DNA of 64,000 bases from NCBI RefSeq assembly GCF_023516435.1, contig NZ_CP097332.1, positions 4,129,898 through 4,193,897 on the forward strand. The letters run 5' to 3'. The notes beneath the pieces are model-generated. The model was not told the origin of the DNA, searched no databases, and worked only from the letters and a program-made list of their open reading frames with translations. Shown here piece after piece: positions 44,607 through 53,075 of the stretch. Position numbers and translations under genes: made by a program. Origin of the DNA: Jatrophihabitans telluris. Its GTDB lineage: Bacteria; Actinomycetota; Actinomycetes; Mycobacteriales; Jatrophihabitantaceae. Every line of letters begins with the position of its first letter. Position 1 is the stretch's first letter.

Positions 44607-45502
44607 GCGCAGGCACCCCGGTCACGTCCACGAGCACCAGCACATCGACGATCGCGTCCACGGCCGCAGGGCCGCTGGCCGGTCGGGGGCTGGGTATCGG
44701 GTGGCGTCCGGAGATCGCCGGAGTGATCGAGGACCTGCCCGGTCTGCGCTTCTGCGAGGTCGTCGCCGAATCGCTGCCCACGAACAGACGAGCGACGATC
44801 ACGGTCCCGGACGCACTGCGCACTCTGACGGATCGAGGGGTTGCCGTAGTCCCGCACGGAGTAGCGCTGTCGCTGGGCAGTGCTGACGGTTTCCAACCGG
44901 AGCGGGCCGTTCGGCTCGCCGCGTGCGCGGATGCCCTGCACGCTCCGGTGGCCAGCGAACACATCGCCTTCGTCCGCGCCGGCGGGATCGAAGCCGGACA
45001 CCTGCTGCCGATCCCGCGCACCAGGCCGGCCCTTGCGGTCATGGTGCGCAACGTCCGCGCCACCCAGGCCGAGCTGGGTGTCCCGCTCGCCCTCGAGCCG
45101 ATCGCCGCGCTGCTCGACTGGCCGGAGGCGGACTACACCGAAGCGGAGTTCCTGCAGGAACTGCTCGAACAGACCTCGGCGTACCTGCTGCTCGACGTGG
45201 CCAACCTCTACGCCAACGCGCTCAACCACGGCCGCGACGCCCTGGAGGAGTTGAGCCGCCTTCCGCTGGAACGCATCGCCTACGCACACATCGCCGGCGG
45301 TTCCCTGGTGGACGGGCTTTACCACGACACCCACACCGACCCGGTCCCGGCCGAGGTGCTCAGCCTGGCCCACGAACTCGCGACGCGGCACGCGCCCCCG
45401 GCGCTGATGCTCGAACGGGACGGGCACTACCCGCCGGGCCCCGAACTGCGCGCCGAACTGGACGCGATCGCGTCCGCGGTCGGCTGGGCGGCGATCACGT
45501 GA
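44603..45502 (+). CDS. MNIO/DUF692 multinuclear non-heme iron oxidase
   Basis: This 299-aa TIM-barrel protein of the former DUF692 family includes MbnB (methanobactin), TglH and the bufferin enzymes, which oxidise cysteines of precursor peptides using two or three irons. The ligand motifs are visible in order: HGVALSLG (His83), SEHIAF (Glu117, His118), LEPIAALL (Glu163), LLDVANLYANALNHG (Asp196, Asn199), AHIAGG (His227), HDTHTDPV (His239, Asp240, His242) and LERDGHYPPG (Glu269). The N-terminus carries a Ser/Thr repeat (TSTSTST) before the fold. It is coupled by overlaps to the Cys/Gly-tail gene before it and the partner gene after it. Confidence 0.92.
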   Translation: MSAGTPVTSTSTSTSTIASTAAGPLAGRGLGIGWRPEIAGVIEDLPGLRFCEVVAESLPTNRRATITVPDALRTLTDRGVAVVPHGVALSLGSADGFQPERAVRLAACADALHAPVASEHIAFVRAGGIEAGHLLPIPRTRPALAVMVRNVRATQAELGVPLALEPIAALLDWPEADYTEAEFLQELLEQTSAYLLLDVANLYANALNHGRDALEELSRLPLERIAYAHIAGGSLVDGLYHDTHTDPVPAEVLSLAHELATRHAPPALMLERDGHYPPGPELRAELDAIASAVGWAAIT

Positions 45503-46032
45503 CGGCGTCGCGCCCCGGCCTGGGCAGCGCCGACTCGGCCACCGGCAGCGCCGACGGCGGGTTGGCCGCCCGTCAGGCCGAGCTGGTCCGGGCGATCGTG
45601 ACGGGCGGGCCCGTCCCGTCCGGTGTCGACCCGTACCGCGTCCAGGTCGCCGCCGAGGCGCTGCTGCACAAGCGAGCCGCGGACGTCGCCCGCCACTGGC
45701 CGGCCCTGCTGGCCTCCCCGGCCCGGCGCCACGAGTACCGGCAGTGGGCAAGCACCCGGCCCAAGCTCTCCTCCTTCGCCGACGGCCTCCTCTTCGCTCG
45801 GCACCTGTTCGAGGAGCCGCACGGGCGCGCTCGGCCGGCGTCGCACCCGCCCGGACCGGACACCGACGAGCGCGCGGCGTTGGAGCTAGCCGTGGCCCGG
45901 CTGAGCTGGCGGATCGGCGCCGGCGAGGTGGTCCGCCCGCGCCGGTGGGTGGGTCTGGCCCGCTCGCGCGTCGGGACGGTCAGGGTCCTCGCGGTCGGCT
46001 CGGCCCACCACTGTCGCTGGTGGCGCCGGTAA
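45499..46032 (+). CDS. Putative MNIO partner/recognition protein
   Basis: This 177-aa protein starts at GTG 45499, overlapping the MNIO stop (GTGA). After a flexible Gly/Ser/Ala N-terminus it has a helical domain (ARQAELVRAIVTGGPVPSGV, AAEALLHKRAADVARHWPAL, YRQWASTRPKLSSFADGLLF) and a basic C-terminus (HHCRWWRR). MNIO enzymes generally need a second protein (MbnC, BufC/DUF2063) to bind the precursor; position and helical layout suggest the same role here. Sequence family membership could not be confirmed by eye. Confidence 0.75.
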   Translation: MTASRPGLGSADSATGSADGGLAARQAELVRAIVTGGPVPSGVDPYRVQVAAEALLHKRAADVARHWPALLASPARRHEYRQWASTRPKLSSFADGLLFARHLFEEPHGRARPASHPPGPDTDERAALELAVARLSWRIGAGEVVRPRRWVGLARSRVGTVRVLAVGSAHHCRWWRR

Positions 46033-46111
46033 CAGTGCGGCCGGCCCGTGTCGCGAACATGATCGGCGACGTACCGTGGCAGACGCTGCTCGACCCGCGC
46101 GGAGGTGCACT

Positions 46112-46681
46112 GTGCTGCAGACACTGCTGGAATTTGTCGTGATCATGTTCGTGTGTCTGCTGGTGGGAGCGGGCGCTCTTCTCGGCGTGACCGTCTGGAC
46201 CGTTCGCGCGGTGACCCGCCGGATGTCTCGGGCTCGCCATCTCACGAGGACACGGCTGGTCGCGGGATCCGTTGGCCTAGGGGCGGCCCGCGCGCCGGGC
46301 CGGCCGGCGGCGAGGCTCCGGCTACGGCTGTTCGACGAACTGGCGGCGACATCCAGGACGCTGGAGCAACTACGCTCACCGGCCGGGCTGCAGGCCTTGT
46401 CGGATGAGCTTCGACGCGGCGCGATGCCGCTCGATCGGGAACTGCAGGCGCTGGGTCTGGAGCGGAACTCCCCGGCCGTGTCGGCCCGCGTGGCCGCGCT
46501 GAGGCCGCACGTGGACGAGATCGCCCGGACCGCGGCGGAACTGCGGGCGACCGCCCGCGAACTGGCCTTCCTCGCCACGGGGGACGCCGATCGGTCGGCG
46601 ATCGAGGTGTCCGACCAGCTTGTCGGTCTGCGCCACGGACTCGCGGAAGTTCGCGCCATCCGCGCCCGCGCTGGGCTCTGA
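46112..46681 (+). CDS. Single-helix membrane-anchored coiled-coil protein
   Basis: The family is not recognised. The protein (189 aa from GTG 46112, GGAGG 6 nt upstream) has one N-terminal membrane helix (LLEFVVIMFVCLLVGAGALLGVTV), a basic linker, then long Leu/Ala/Arg-rich helices (LFDELAATSRTLEQLRSP, IARTAAELRATARELAFLAT) likely to form a coiled coil in the cytosol. It lies 79 bp after the MNIO partner gene on the same strand and could be the fourth gene of that operon, but it shows no obvious link. Confidence 0.7.
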   Translation: MLQTLLEFVVIMFVCLLVGAGALLGVTVWTVRAVTRRMSRARHLTRTRLVAGSVGLGAARAPGRPAARLRLRLFDELAATSRTLEQLRSPAGLQALSDELRRGAMPLDRELQALGLERNSPAVSARVAALRPHVDEIARTAAELRATARELAFLATGDADRSAIEVSDQLVGLRHGLAEVRAIRARAGL

Positions 46682-46883
46682 GCCGACCGTGTAGCACCCG
46701 CGGCGCAGCACCCGCGGCGTGGCACCCGCGGCACCCGCGAGCGGCGTCCGTGCCGGTCCGGACGTGCGGTCCGCGAGCCGTTCGAACGCCTGCCGCCAGT
46801 GTTCAACCGAAGTTCAGATAACTGACAGGTTGCGATTTCCTAGGAGAGATGCGCACGGCCGGAACACAAGGTAAACAAGGCCT

Positions 46884-47135
46884 GTGGCCTTGACGTCGGT
46901 GCCCGGACTCGCGCCTGCGCGCGGGCAGAACGCTGCGCCCGCGCAGGCGGGACCGCGCCCGAGTCACCGGTTGCGGGCTGCGTGGCGCCGCCATCGAGCA
47001 CGCACCGCGAACGCCGCCGCTGTGCGGGACATCTTCATGGACGTGATCGTCCTGCTGTCCGTCCTGAACTTCATCGCCATCGTTGTCGGCATCGGCCTGT
47101 TGGCCATGGGTAGCAGCGCCCCCTGGCCCCGGTGA
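46884..47135 (+). CDS. Small single-helix membrane protein
   Basis: The frame (83 aa from GTG 46884) has a basic Ala/Pro-rich N-terminus and one C-terminal membrane helix ([24 protein letters not shown]). Its stop overlaps the next start as GTGA, which supports it being real. ATG 47037 would give a 32-aa helix-only version and cannot be excluded. Function unknown. Confidence 0.5.
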   Translation: MALTSVPGLAPARGQNAAPAQAGPRPSHRLRAAWRRHRARTANAAAVRDIFMDVIVLLSVLNFIAIVVGIGLLAMGSSAPWPR

Positions 47136-48166
47136 CGCCACCCTACGGCCAACCGCCCTACGGCCAACCGCCCTACGGCCAACCGCCCTACGGTCAACCG
47201 CCCTACGGTCAACCGCCCTACGGCCAACCCGATTACTACTGGCAGTTCGCTCCGAAACCCGGTCCGGTTCCGCTCCGACCGCTGAACCTGGGCAGTATTT
47301 TCGCCGGCAGCATCGCGGTGATCCGGCGCAACCCGCGTCTCGTGCTCGGGCTGTCCGCACTGTTCGCGACCATCAGCGCCGCGGCCTCCGGCACGTTGTC
47401 CGTGCTGCTGACCCGCCACCAGCAGCCGTTCATCGTGCGGTCCGGGGCGGGCACTGTGGACACGGTCCACTGGGACGTCTTCGTCTCCTCCGAAGGCGCG
47501 ACGCTCGCGACGACCCTGATCGCCGACTTCGTGACGACCGTCCTGGCCGGAGTCCTGGCTGTGGTGATCAGCCAGGACGTGCTGGGCAACCGGGTAAGCC
47601 TGGCCGAACTACGCCGACGGCTCCGCCCGAAAGTCGTCCGGCTCATAATTCTGGCGCTGCTGCTCAGTGTCGGGACGACCGCCGGCCTGCTGTTGTGCAT
47701 CGCGCCCGGTATCTGGCTCTGGGGAATCTGGGCCCTGGCGGTTCCGGCTCTCATCGTCGAGGATCGCGGAGTGCTGGCCGCGCTCGGACGATCACGTCAA
47801 CTGGTCAGCGGCGATTTCTGGCGCGTCTGGGGTATCCGGGCGCTGGCCTACCTGTGCACCGCGATCGCCGCCGGGATCGTCGGGTTCGCCTTCGTACTGC
47901 TCGGGTTGGCGGTCACCGGGTACTCGCCCTTTGCCGATCTCGGCAACGGCAACACCACGTTCGGCAGCATCCCCGTCGGCTTCGCGGTCATCACCGGTGT
48001 CGGTTCGGCGATCATGGCCACGTTCACGCTGCCCTTCAACGCGGGGGTCGACGTGCTGCTCTACGTCGACCAGCGGATGCGCAAGGAGAACATGCACGTC
48101 GCGCTGCAACAGGCCTACTCCGCCCAGCATCAGCAACGCTCCAACCGGCCGACCGGACAGCCCTAG
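47132..48166 (+). CDS. Polytopic membrane protein with PYGQP repeat N-terminus (GPDPase membrane-domain-like)
   Basis: This 344-aa protein has an N-terminal tail of six PYGQP pentapeptides (15-bp tandem units, 47141-47232), then [30 protein letters not shown] and about six transmembrane helices with [22 protein letters not shown]. This is the pattern of the glycerophosphodiester phosphodiesterase membrane-domain/DUF7544 group. These lack the catalytic phosphodiesterase part; the function is unknown. The repeat tail resembles adhesive or scaffold Pro/Tyr/Gly/Gln tails of actinobacterial membrane proteins. The stop overlaps that of the convergent GAF-ANTAR gene by 4 bp. Confidence 0.82.
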   Translation: MTPPYGQPPYGQPPYGQPPYGQPPYGQPPYGQPDYYWQFAPKPGPVPLRPLNLGSIFAGSIAVIRRNPRLVLGLSALFATISAAASGTLSVLLTRHQQPFIVRSGAGTVDTVHWDVFVSSEGATLATTLIADFVTTVLAGVLAVVISQDVLGNRVSLAELRRRLRPKVVRLIILALLLSVGTTAGLLLCIAPGIWLWGIWALAVPALIVEDRGVLAALGRSRQLVSGDFWRVWGIRALAYLCTAIAAGIVGFAFVLLGLAVTGYSPFADLGNGNTTFGSIPVGFAVITGVGSAIMATFTLPFNAGVDVLLYVDQRMRKENMHVALQQAYSAQHQQRSNRPTGQP

Positions 48167-48903
48167 GACGGACGCCGGTTCGGCCACTCCGGCAGGTCCC
48201 CGGTCAGCACCACGTGCTCGGCGATCATGCGCAGCTTCTCGTGCGCGTGCTGGCTCGCCGATCGAACCATGTCGAAGGCTTGGCTCTCGGTGACCCGGTA
48301 GCGCGCCATCAGGATGCCCAGCGCGATGCCGATCCGGCGGTTGGACTCGAGTGCTCGTTCAAGATTGCCGACCCGGTCGGCGGCACCGGCGGCCTCCATG
48401 CTGATCGCGGCGTGGGCGGCGAACACTGCGCCCATGTCGGTGCGCTCGTCGTCGAAGTGGTTGGCGCGCGTGGAGGAGATGACCAGCGCGCCGAGGTTGC
48501 GATCCTCCACGTCGAGGGAGTATCCGACCGCCGACAGCAGCCGGGGTTCCGGCTGGCTGAGCACGAAGGCGCGGTAGGCGGGCCAGCGCTGGTCGGTACG
48601 GATGTCATCGACCCTGACGGTGGTGTGGGTGTTCAGGCACTCCCACGACACCCCCTCACGGGTCTCGTTGACGACACCGTTGAAGCTGGCCGCGAGCGCC
48701 GGATCGGTCGCCGAGTGCATACGGGTCATACCGGCGGTGGTGAGCGACCAGATCGCCGTCGAGTCGCAGGCGAGAACTTCCTTGGCCAGCGCGACGATAC
48801 GGTCGGTCGTCGACTGCACGTCGGGCTGGGCGGCCAGCTCGTGGGCGATCCGCGCGAACAGTTGCGCGCTGTCGCCCGGGAACGGCTCGGCCGAATCAGC
48901 CAT
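48163..48903 (-). CDS. GAF-ANTAR transcription antitermination regulator
   Basis: This 246-aa protein has a GAF sensor domain (about 10-165, [41 protein letters not shown]) and a C-terminal ANTAR RNA-binding domain (about 180-235, [40 protein letters not shown]). ANTAR proteins bind paired RNA hairpins to prevent termination. No linked ANTAR RNA target was recognised here. It is a single gene overlapping the 3' end of the convergent membrane gene. Confidence 0.92.
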   Translation of the reverse strand: MADSAEPFPGDSAQLFARIAHELAAQPDVQSTTDRIVALAKEVLACDSTAIWSLTTAGMTRMHSATDPALAASFNGVVNETREGVSWECLNTHTTVRVDDIRTDQRWPAYRAFVLSQPEPRLLSAVGYSLDVEDRNLGALVISSTRANHFDDERTDMGAVFAAHAAISMEAAGAADRVGNLERALESNRRIGIALGILMARYRVTESQAFDMVRSASQHAHEKLRMIAEHVVLTGDLPEWPNRRPS

Positions 48904-49039
48904 CTGGCAGACCCTTCGTCACGCTCAGGCCTGCGGCTAGACCACGCAGAACGATAACCGAATCAGCGTCTCCTTCGCGCACCCGGCACGCCCCCCGAAT
49001 AGGAACGCCAAGTTCCTGATGCTCGGGCAGAATCGGCTC

Positions 49040-50062
49040 ATGCTGGAAACCTCGGCCCGCCTGCTGAGTCTGCTGTCGCTGCTGCAGACCCCACGGGAAT
49101 GGACGGGCACCGAACTGGCCGCACGGCTCGAGGTCACCACCCGAACCGTGCGCAACGACGTCGACCGGCTGCGCTCGCTCGGATATCCGGTCCATGCCAC
49201 CCGGGGCTCGGCCGGCGGATACCGGCTCGGCGCCGGCGCCGATCTGCCGCCGTTGTTACTCGATGACGAGGAGGCCGTCGCCGTGGCGCTCGGCCTGCGC
49301 AACGCCACTACCGGCTCCATCGCCGGGATCGAGGAGTCCGCACTGCGGGCGCTGGCCAAGCTGGAGCAGGTACTGCCGTCCCGGTTGCGCCGCCGGGTCA
49401 ACACGCTGGCGCAGTACACGATTTCGATCCCGCCCGACCGCGGCGGCCCACGGGTGGAACCGTCGATGCTGTCGTCCATCACGGCCGCCGCGCGCGACCG
49501 CGAGCGGCTGCGCTTCGACTACACCACCCACGATGGACAGGCGTTGCGCCGCGAGGCCGAGCCGCACCGTCTGGTGAGCTGGGGGCGGCGCTGGTACCTG
49601 GTGGCGTGGGACGTCGCTCGCGCGGACTGGCGCACCTACCGAGTCGACCGCATGACGCTCGCTACGCCGAACGGCGCCCGTTTCAGCCCCCGTCCCCCAC
49701 CGGCCGACGACCTGGCCCGCTACGTGAGCCAGCGAGTCACCGCCGCGTGGTACTCGGTCACCGCGCGCGTCATCGTCCACGCTCCGGCCGCCCTCGTCGC
49801 CGAGCGGCTTCCCGCGGCTGTGGGACCGGTGGAAGCCCTGGACGAGCACCGGTGCGTGGTGAGCACGGGTTCGGACTCGGTGCAGATGCTCGCCCTCTGG
49901 CTCGGTGCGCTCGAGGCCGACTTCGAGGTGAGCGATTCTCCCGAGCTGGCCGAGCGATTCGCCGCCCTGGCCGATCGCTATGCGCGGGCGGCCGCCGCAT
50001 CAATTCCGACCAGCGCCACAGCCGCAACCACAACCACAACCACAACCACAACCACGGAATGA
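49040..50062 (+). CDS. WYL-domain transcriptional regulator
   Basis: This 340-aa protein has an N-terminal HTH_11/DeoR-type winged helix (LLSLLQTPREWTGTELAARL, TRTVRNDVDRLRSLGYPVHA, GYRLGAGADLPPLLLDDEEA) and a central WYL domain (RLRFDYTTHDGQALRREAEP, WYLVAWDVARADWRTYRVDR) that binds nucleic-acid or nucleotide ligands. It ends in a run of about ten Thr from an AACCAC repeat. The start is ATG 49040; an in-frame start at 49019 adds 7 residues. It is followed at 13 bp by a GH13 gene, a probable operon. Confidence 0.9.
   Translation: MLETSARLLSLLSLLQTPREWTGTELAARLEVTTRTVRNDVDRLRSLGYPVHATRGSAGGYRLGAGADLPPLLLDDEEAVAVALGLRNATTGSIAGIEESALRALAKLEQVLPSRLRRRVNTLAQYTISIPPDRGGPRVEPSMLSSITAAARDRERLRFDYTTHDGQALRREAEPHRLVSWGRRWYLVAWDVARADWRTYRVDRMTLATPNGARFSPRPPPADDLARYVSQRVTAAWYSVTARVIVHAPAALVAERLPAAVGPVEALDEHRCVVSTGSDSVQMLALWLGALEADFEVSDSPELAERFAALADRYARAAAASIPTSATAATTTTTTTTTTE
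50026..50055 (+). repeat. AACCAC hexanucleotide run in WYL regulator
   Basis: Five perfect tandem AACCAC units encode the poly-Thr tail right before the stop codon. Copy changes would add or remove Thr-Thr without a frameshift. Confidence 0.93.
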
Positions 50063-50075
50063 GGAGTTGACCGCA

Positions 50076-51395
50076 TTGACCGACTGGGTCGAGCACGCCG
50101 TGCACTGGCAGGTCTATCCCCTCGGGTTCCTGGCCGCGCCCACCACCGAGGGATCCGATTCGTCCACGGTGCAGCACCGACTGCCACGGCTGGCCGGCTG
50201 GCTGGACTACGCGGTCGAACTCGGCGCGTCCGTCGTGCAACTCGGTCCGATCTTCGCCGCCGAGTCCCACGGCTATGACACGGTCGACCACTTCCGCATC
50301 GATCCGAGGCTCGGTGACGAGCACGACTTCGACTCGTTCGTCCTCGCCGCCCACGAGCGCGGGGTGCGGGTCGTGCTCGACGGCGTCTTCAACCACGTCG
50401 GGCGAAGCCATCCCGCCTTTCGCTCGGCGTCCACTGGTGACGATTCCCCCTATGCGGACTGGTTCATCCGGGATCGGGACGGTAGCTACCGCACCTTCGA
50501 GGGCCACTCCCACCTGGTCGTGCTCAATCACGACAATCCCGCCGTGGCCGACTACGTCGCCTCGGTGCTCGACCACTGGCTCGACCGCGGCGCCGACGGC
50601 TGGCGCCTGGACGCCGCCTACGCCGTGCCACCGTCGTTCTGGGCACGGGTGTTGCCTGCCGTGCGCTCCCGGCATCATCAGGCGTGGTTCGTCGGCGAGG
50701 TCATCCACGGCGATTACCTCGCCACCGTCGCCGAATCCGGTCTCGATTCGCTGACCCAGTACGAGTTGTGGAAGGCGCTGTGGAGTTCGATCAACGACGC
50801 CAACTTCTTCGAGCTGGCGTGGGCGCTCAAGCGCCACAACGAGTTTCTTGACCGGTTCGCGCCGTTGACGTTCCTGGGCAATCACGACGTCACCCGGATC
50901 GCCAGCCGGCTGGGTGACAGCCGGCACCTGGCCCACGCACTGGTGTTGCTGTTCACGCTCGGCGGCGTCCCGAGCGTCTACTACGGCGACGAACAGGCCT
51001 TCCGCGCGGTCAAGCAGGAACGCGCCGGGGGCGACGACGAGATCAGGCCGGCGTTCCCGGACTCACCTGAGGCGTTGTCCCCGTTGGGCGTGGACGTCTT
51101 TCGACTGCATCAGGATCTGATCGGGTTGCGTCGGCGGCATTCATGGCTGCATCGGGCGCGCACCAGCGAGCTGTCTTTGGCGAACAAGCAGTTGAGTCTG
51201 GCCGTGAGCGCGGGCGAGAACCGGCTGGTCGTGGCCCTCAACCTCGACGACGCCACCACCGAGCTGGCCGCCGGGGAAACGGCGGCGGTGCTGCTGGCCT
51301 CGGCCCCCGAAGCCGCGGTGCCCCTCCACCGCAGCAGCGACGGCAGCGGGACGACGGTCACGATCGAGCCGCACGGCTGGGCGATCCTCGCCTGA
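50076..51395 (+). CDS. GH13 alpha-amylase family enzyme
   Basis: This 439-aa cytosolic glycoside hydrolase shows conserved regions VVLDGVFNHVGRSHP (region I), GADGWRLDAAYAVP (nucleophile Asp), FVGEVIHGD (acid/base Glu) and FLGNHDVTR (Asp), plus SVYYGDEQAF, so all catalytic residues are present. The short N-terminus VEHAVHWQVYPLGF fits oligosaccharide-acting amylases or neopullulanase-like enzymes. The start is taken as TTG 50076, 9 nt after GAGGAG; TTG 50067 is directly adjacent to the site and less likely. It ends before a strong bidirectional terminator. Confidence 0.9.
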   Translation: MTDWVEHAVHWQVYPLGFLAAPTTEGSDSSTVQHRLPRLAGWLDYAVELGASVVQLGPIFAAESHGYDTVDHFRIDPRLGDEHDFDSFVLAAHERGVRVVLDGVFNHVGRSHPAFRSASTGDDSPYADWFIRDRDGSYRTFEGHSHLVVLNHDNPAVADYVASVLDHWLDRGADGWRLDAAYAVPPSFWARVLPAVRSRHHQAWFVGEVIHGDYLATVAESGLDSLTQYELWKALWSSINDANFFELAWALKRHNEFLDRFAPLTFLGNHDVTRIASRLGDSRHLAHALVLLFTLGGVPSVYYGDEQAFRAVKQERAGGDDEIRPAFPDSPEALSPLGVDVFRLHQDLIGLRRRHSWLHRARTSELSLANKQLSLAVSAGENRLVVALNLDDATTELAAGETAAVLLASAPEAAVPLHRSSDGSGTTVTIEPHGWAILA

Positions 51396-51402
51396 AACGA
51401 AC

Positions 51403-51444
51403 CGGGGAGTGACACGCCGCGCTGAAGCGGCATGTCACTCCCCG
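51403..51444. terminator. Bidirectional terminator between GH13 and surface locus
   Basis: Perfect 12-bp arms CGGGGAGTGACA (51403-51414) and TGTCACTCCCCG (51433-51444) with an inner CCGC/GCGG stem, between convergent genes. Confidence 0.85.
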
Positions 51445-51463
51445 GGTGAAGCGGAACGACGGC

Positions 51464-52921
51464 TCAGGTGACCTTGAGGACGACGGTCTTCGAGCTGGAC
51501 GCGGCCACCTTGCTGGAGCCGTAGTACACGAACTTGAGCTTGTGGTTGCCCTTGGCCTTGAGCACCGGAAGGGTGGCCACGACCCGGCCGTGGTTACCCG
51601 CGACGAGCACGAAGGACTTGATGATCTTCTTCCCGTCGTAGATGCGCACGGTGCCCGTCGGGGTGACCCCGGCGACGGTGACGCGCACGATGAGCTTGCC
51701 GCGAGCGGTGTGCTTGACCGACTTGGAGGGCAGGCCGATCGCCGCCGCGGAGGTGGCCTTGGCGATGGTGACCGACTTCGAGAACGTGCTGGCCAGGGCC
51801 GAGGCGGAGCCGGCGTAGCTGGCGGTCAGGGTGTGGCCGCCGGGCGTCACCTTCGTGCCGGAGACCTTGACGGTCACCTTTCCGCCGGTCAACGTGCCGG
51901 TGGCCAGCGCGGTGTTACCCCACGTGAGGGTCACCGTTCCGGTCGGGACGATGGTGCCGGTGGTCGTGATCGTGACGGAGTAGGCGGTGCCGTAGTGCGG
52001 CTTGCCCGACACGGTGAACGTCGTGCTCGTCGCCTGCTTGGCCACCGAGACGGTGGTGGTCCCGTCGGAGGTGGCGTAGGTCGCGGCGTCCGTCGGGATG
52101 AAATGCGCCTGGTACGTGTGCGTCCCCGCGGTCGTGATGGCGACGGACGTCGAGGCCACCCCGCCCGAGACCGTGACCGGGGCGCCCAGGGCGGTGCCGC
52201 CGTCATAGAACTGGACGCTTCCCGCCACCGCCGGGCTGATCGTGGCCTTGAGCGTGGTCGAGCCTCCGACGCTGGCCGCGCTCGGGGTGGCCACCAGGGA
52301 CGTGCTGGTCTGGGTCAGCACACTCGGGTAGACCTGGGTCCAGGTACCGGCGGCGGTGTCGACGTGGACGTCGGCGGTGTAGAAGGAGCCGGGGTTACCG
52401 GTCGCAACCCGGATCTGGATCACGTTGGGATTGGCCGTACTGCCCGGCGTGAACTCGGCCAGGATGTCGTTCATGCTGAAGTCCGTCGCCGAGGCCTTGG
52501 CGATGGCGTGCGCGGAGCTCTTCAGCGGGCCGGGGTAGCCGGCCGACGCCGATGTCCCATACGCCGTCGAGGGTCCCAGGGTGTCGCCGGACCAGTTGGC
52601 GGAGTTCACCCCGTCCTGCGGGATGTAGGCCAGCGGCGTCGCCTTCGGGTTCGGCGGCGCTCCGGGTGTGGTACCCCCGGACGCCGCGAAGTAGGTCGCG
52701 AACGGCTTGGCGCTCAGGGAGCCGGACGTGACCACGGCGCCGGCGGCGTCGTAGAGCGTCACGGTCCCGACGGCGTTGGAGTCGGGCTCGTAGGACGGAG
52801 CCCCGCCGGCCGCGCCCGCAGGGTCGGTGCCGATGAACACCCCCACCGCAAGCGCTGGGAGCACAACCGCTCCGGCCAACCAGGCGCGAGTGGGTCGTAT
52901 CTGACGGCCTCGGAACTTCAC
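51464..52921 (-). CDS. Secreted Ig-like repeat surface protein with shared N-terminal domain
   Basis: This 485-aa exported protein has a Sec signal peptide (RAWLAGAVVLPALAVGVF, cleavage near PAGAAGG), then a domain of about 170 aa (YEPDSNAVGTVTLYDAAG, KATPLAYIPQDGVNSANWSG, DFSMNDILAEF, TWTQVYPS). Three Ig-like/Big_5-type domains follow (SLVATPSAASVGGSTTLKAT, STTFTVSGKPHYGTAYSVTI, and a last TGTVRIYDGKKIIKSF), ending VVLKVT without an anchor. Start GTG 52921. The first domain is paralogous to that of the proteins at 55.5 and 53.1 kb. Probably an adhesin or cell-wall matrix protein. Confidence 0.82.
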   Translation of the reverse strand: MKFRGRQIRPTRAWLAGAVVLPALAVGVFIGTDPAGAAGGAPSYEPDSNAVGTVTLYDAAGAVVTSGSLSAKPFATYFAASGGTTPGAPPNPKATPLAYIPQDGVNSANWSGDTLGPSTAYGTSASAGYPGPLKSSAHAIAKASATDFSMNDILAEFTPGSTANPNVIQIRVATGNPGSFYTADVHVDTAAGTWTQVYPSVLTQTSTSLVATPSAASVGGSTTLKATISPAVAGSVQFYDGGTALGAPVTVSGGVASTSVAITTAGTHTYQAHFIPTDAATYATSDGTTTVSVAKQATSTTFTVSGKPHYGTAYSVTITTTGTIVPTGTVTLTWGNTALATGTLTGGKVTVKVSGTKVTPGGHTLTASYAGSASALASTFSKSVTIAKATSAAAIGLPSKSVKHTARGKLIVRVTVAGVTPTGTVRIYDGKKIIKSFVLVAGNHGRVVATLPVLKAKGNHKLKFVYYGSSKVAASSSKTVVLKVT

Positions 52922-53075
52922 TGACGAACCCCCTATGGGATCGGGACGAAATCGAATCTGGCGAGCGCGCGGGAAGGCGCGTTGACGCTGCCCAGCCTGC
53001 GGGCGCAACACGTACGACGCGCAAGGAGCGGGCGACACCGTCCGGGCGCGCGAGTTAACTGAGGATGAACCTGCC

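Noticed and set aside
46690..46800. Possible tRNA or structured RNA with CACCCGCGGC repeats
   Set aside because: Three or four short direct repeats give no cloverleaf or acceptor stem; only simple repetition is seen.
46803..47360. Minus-strand frame with [12 protein letters not shown] repeats
   Set aside because: It is the antisense reading of the PYGQP repeats and of the small membrane gene, with no ribosome site or family similarity.
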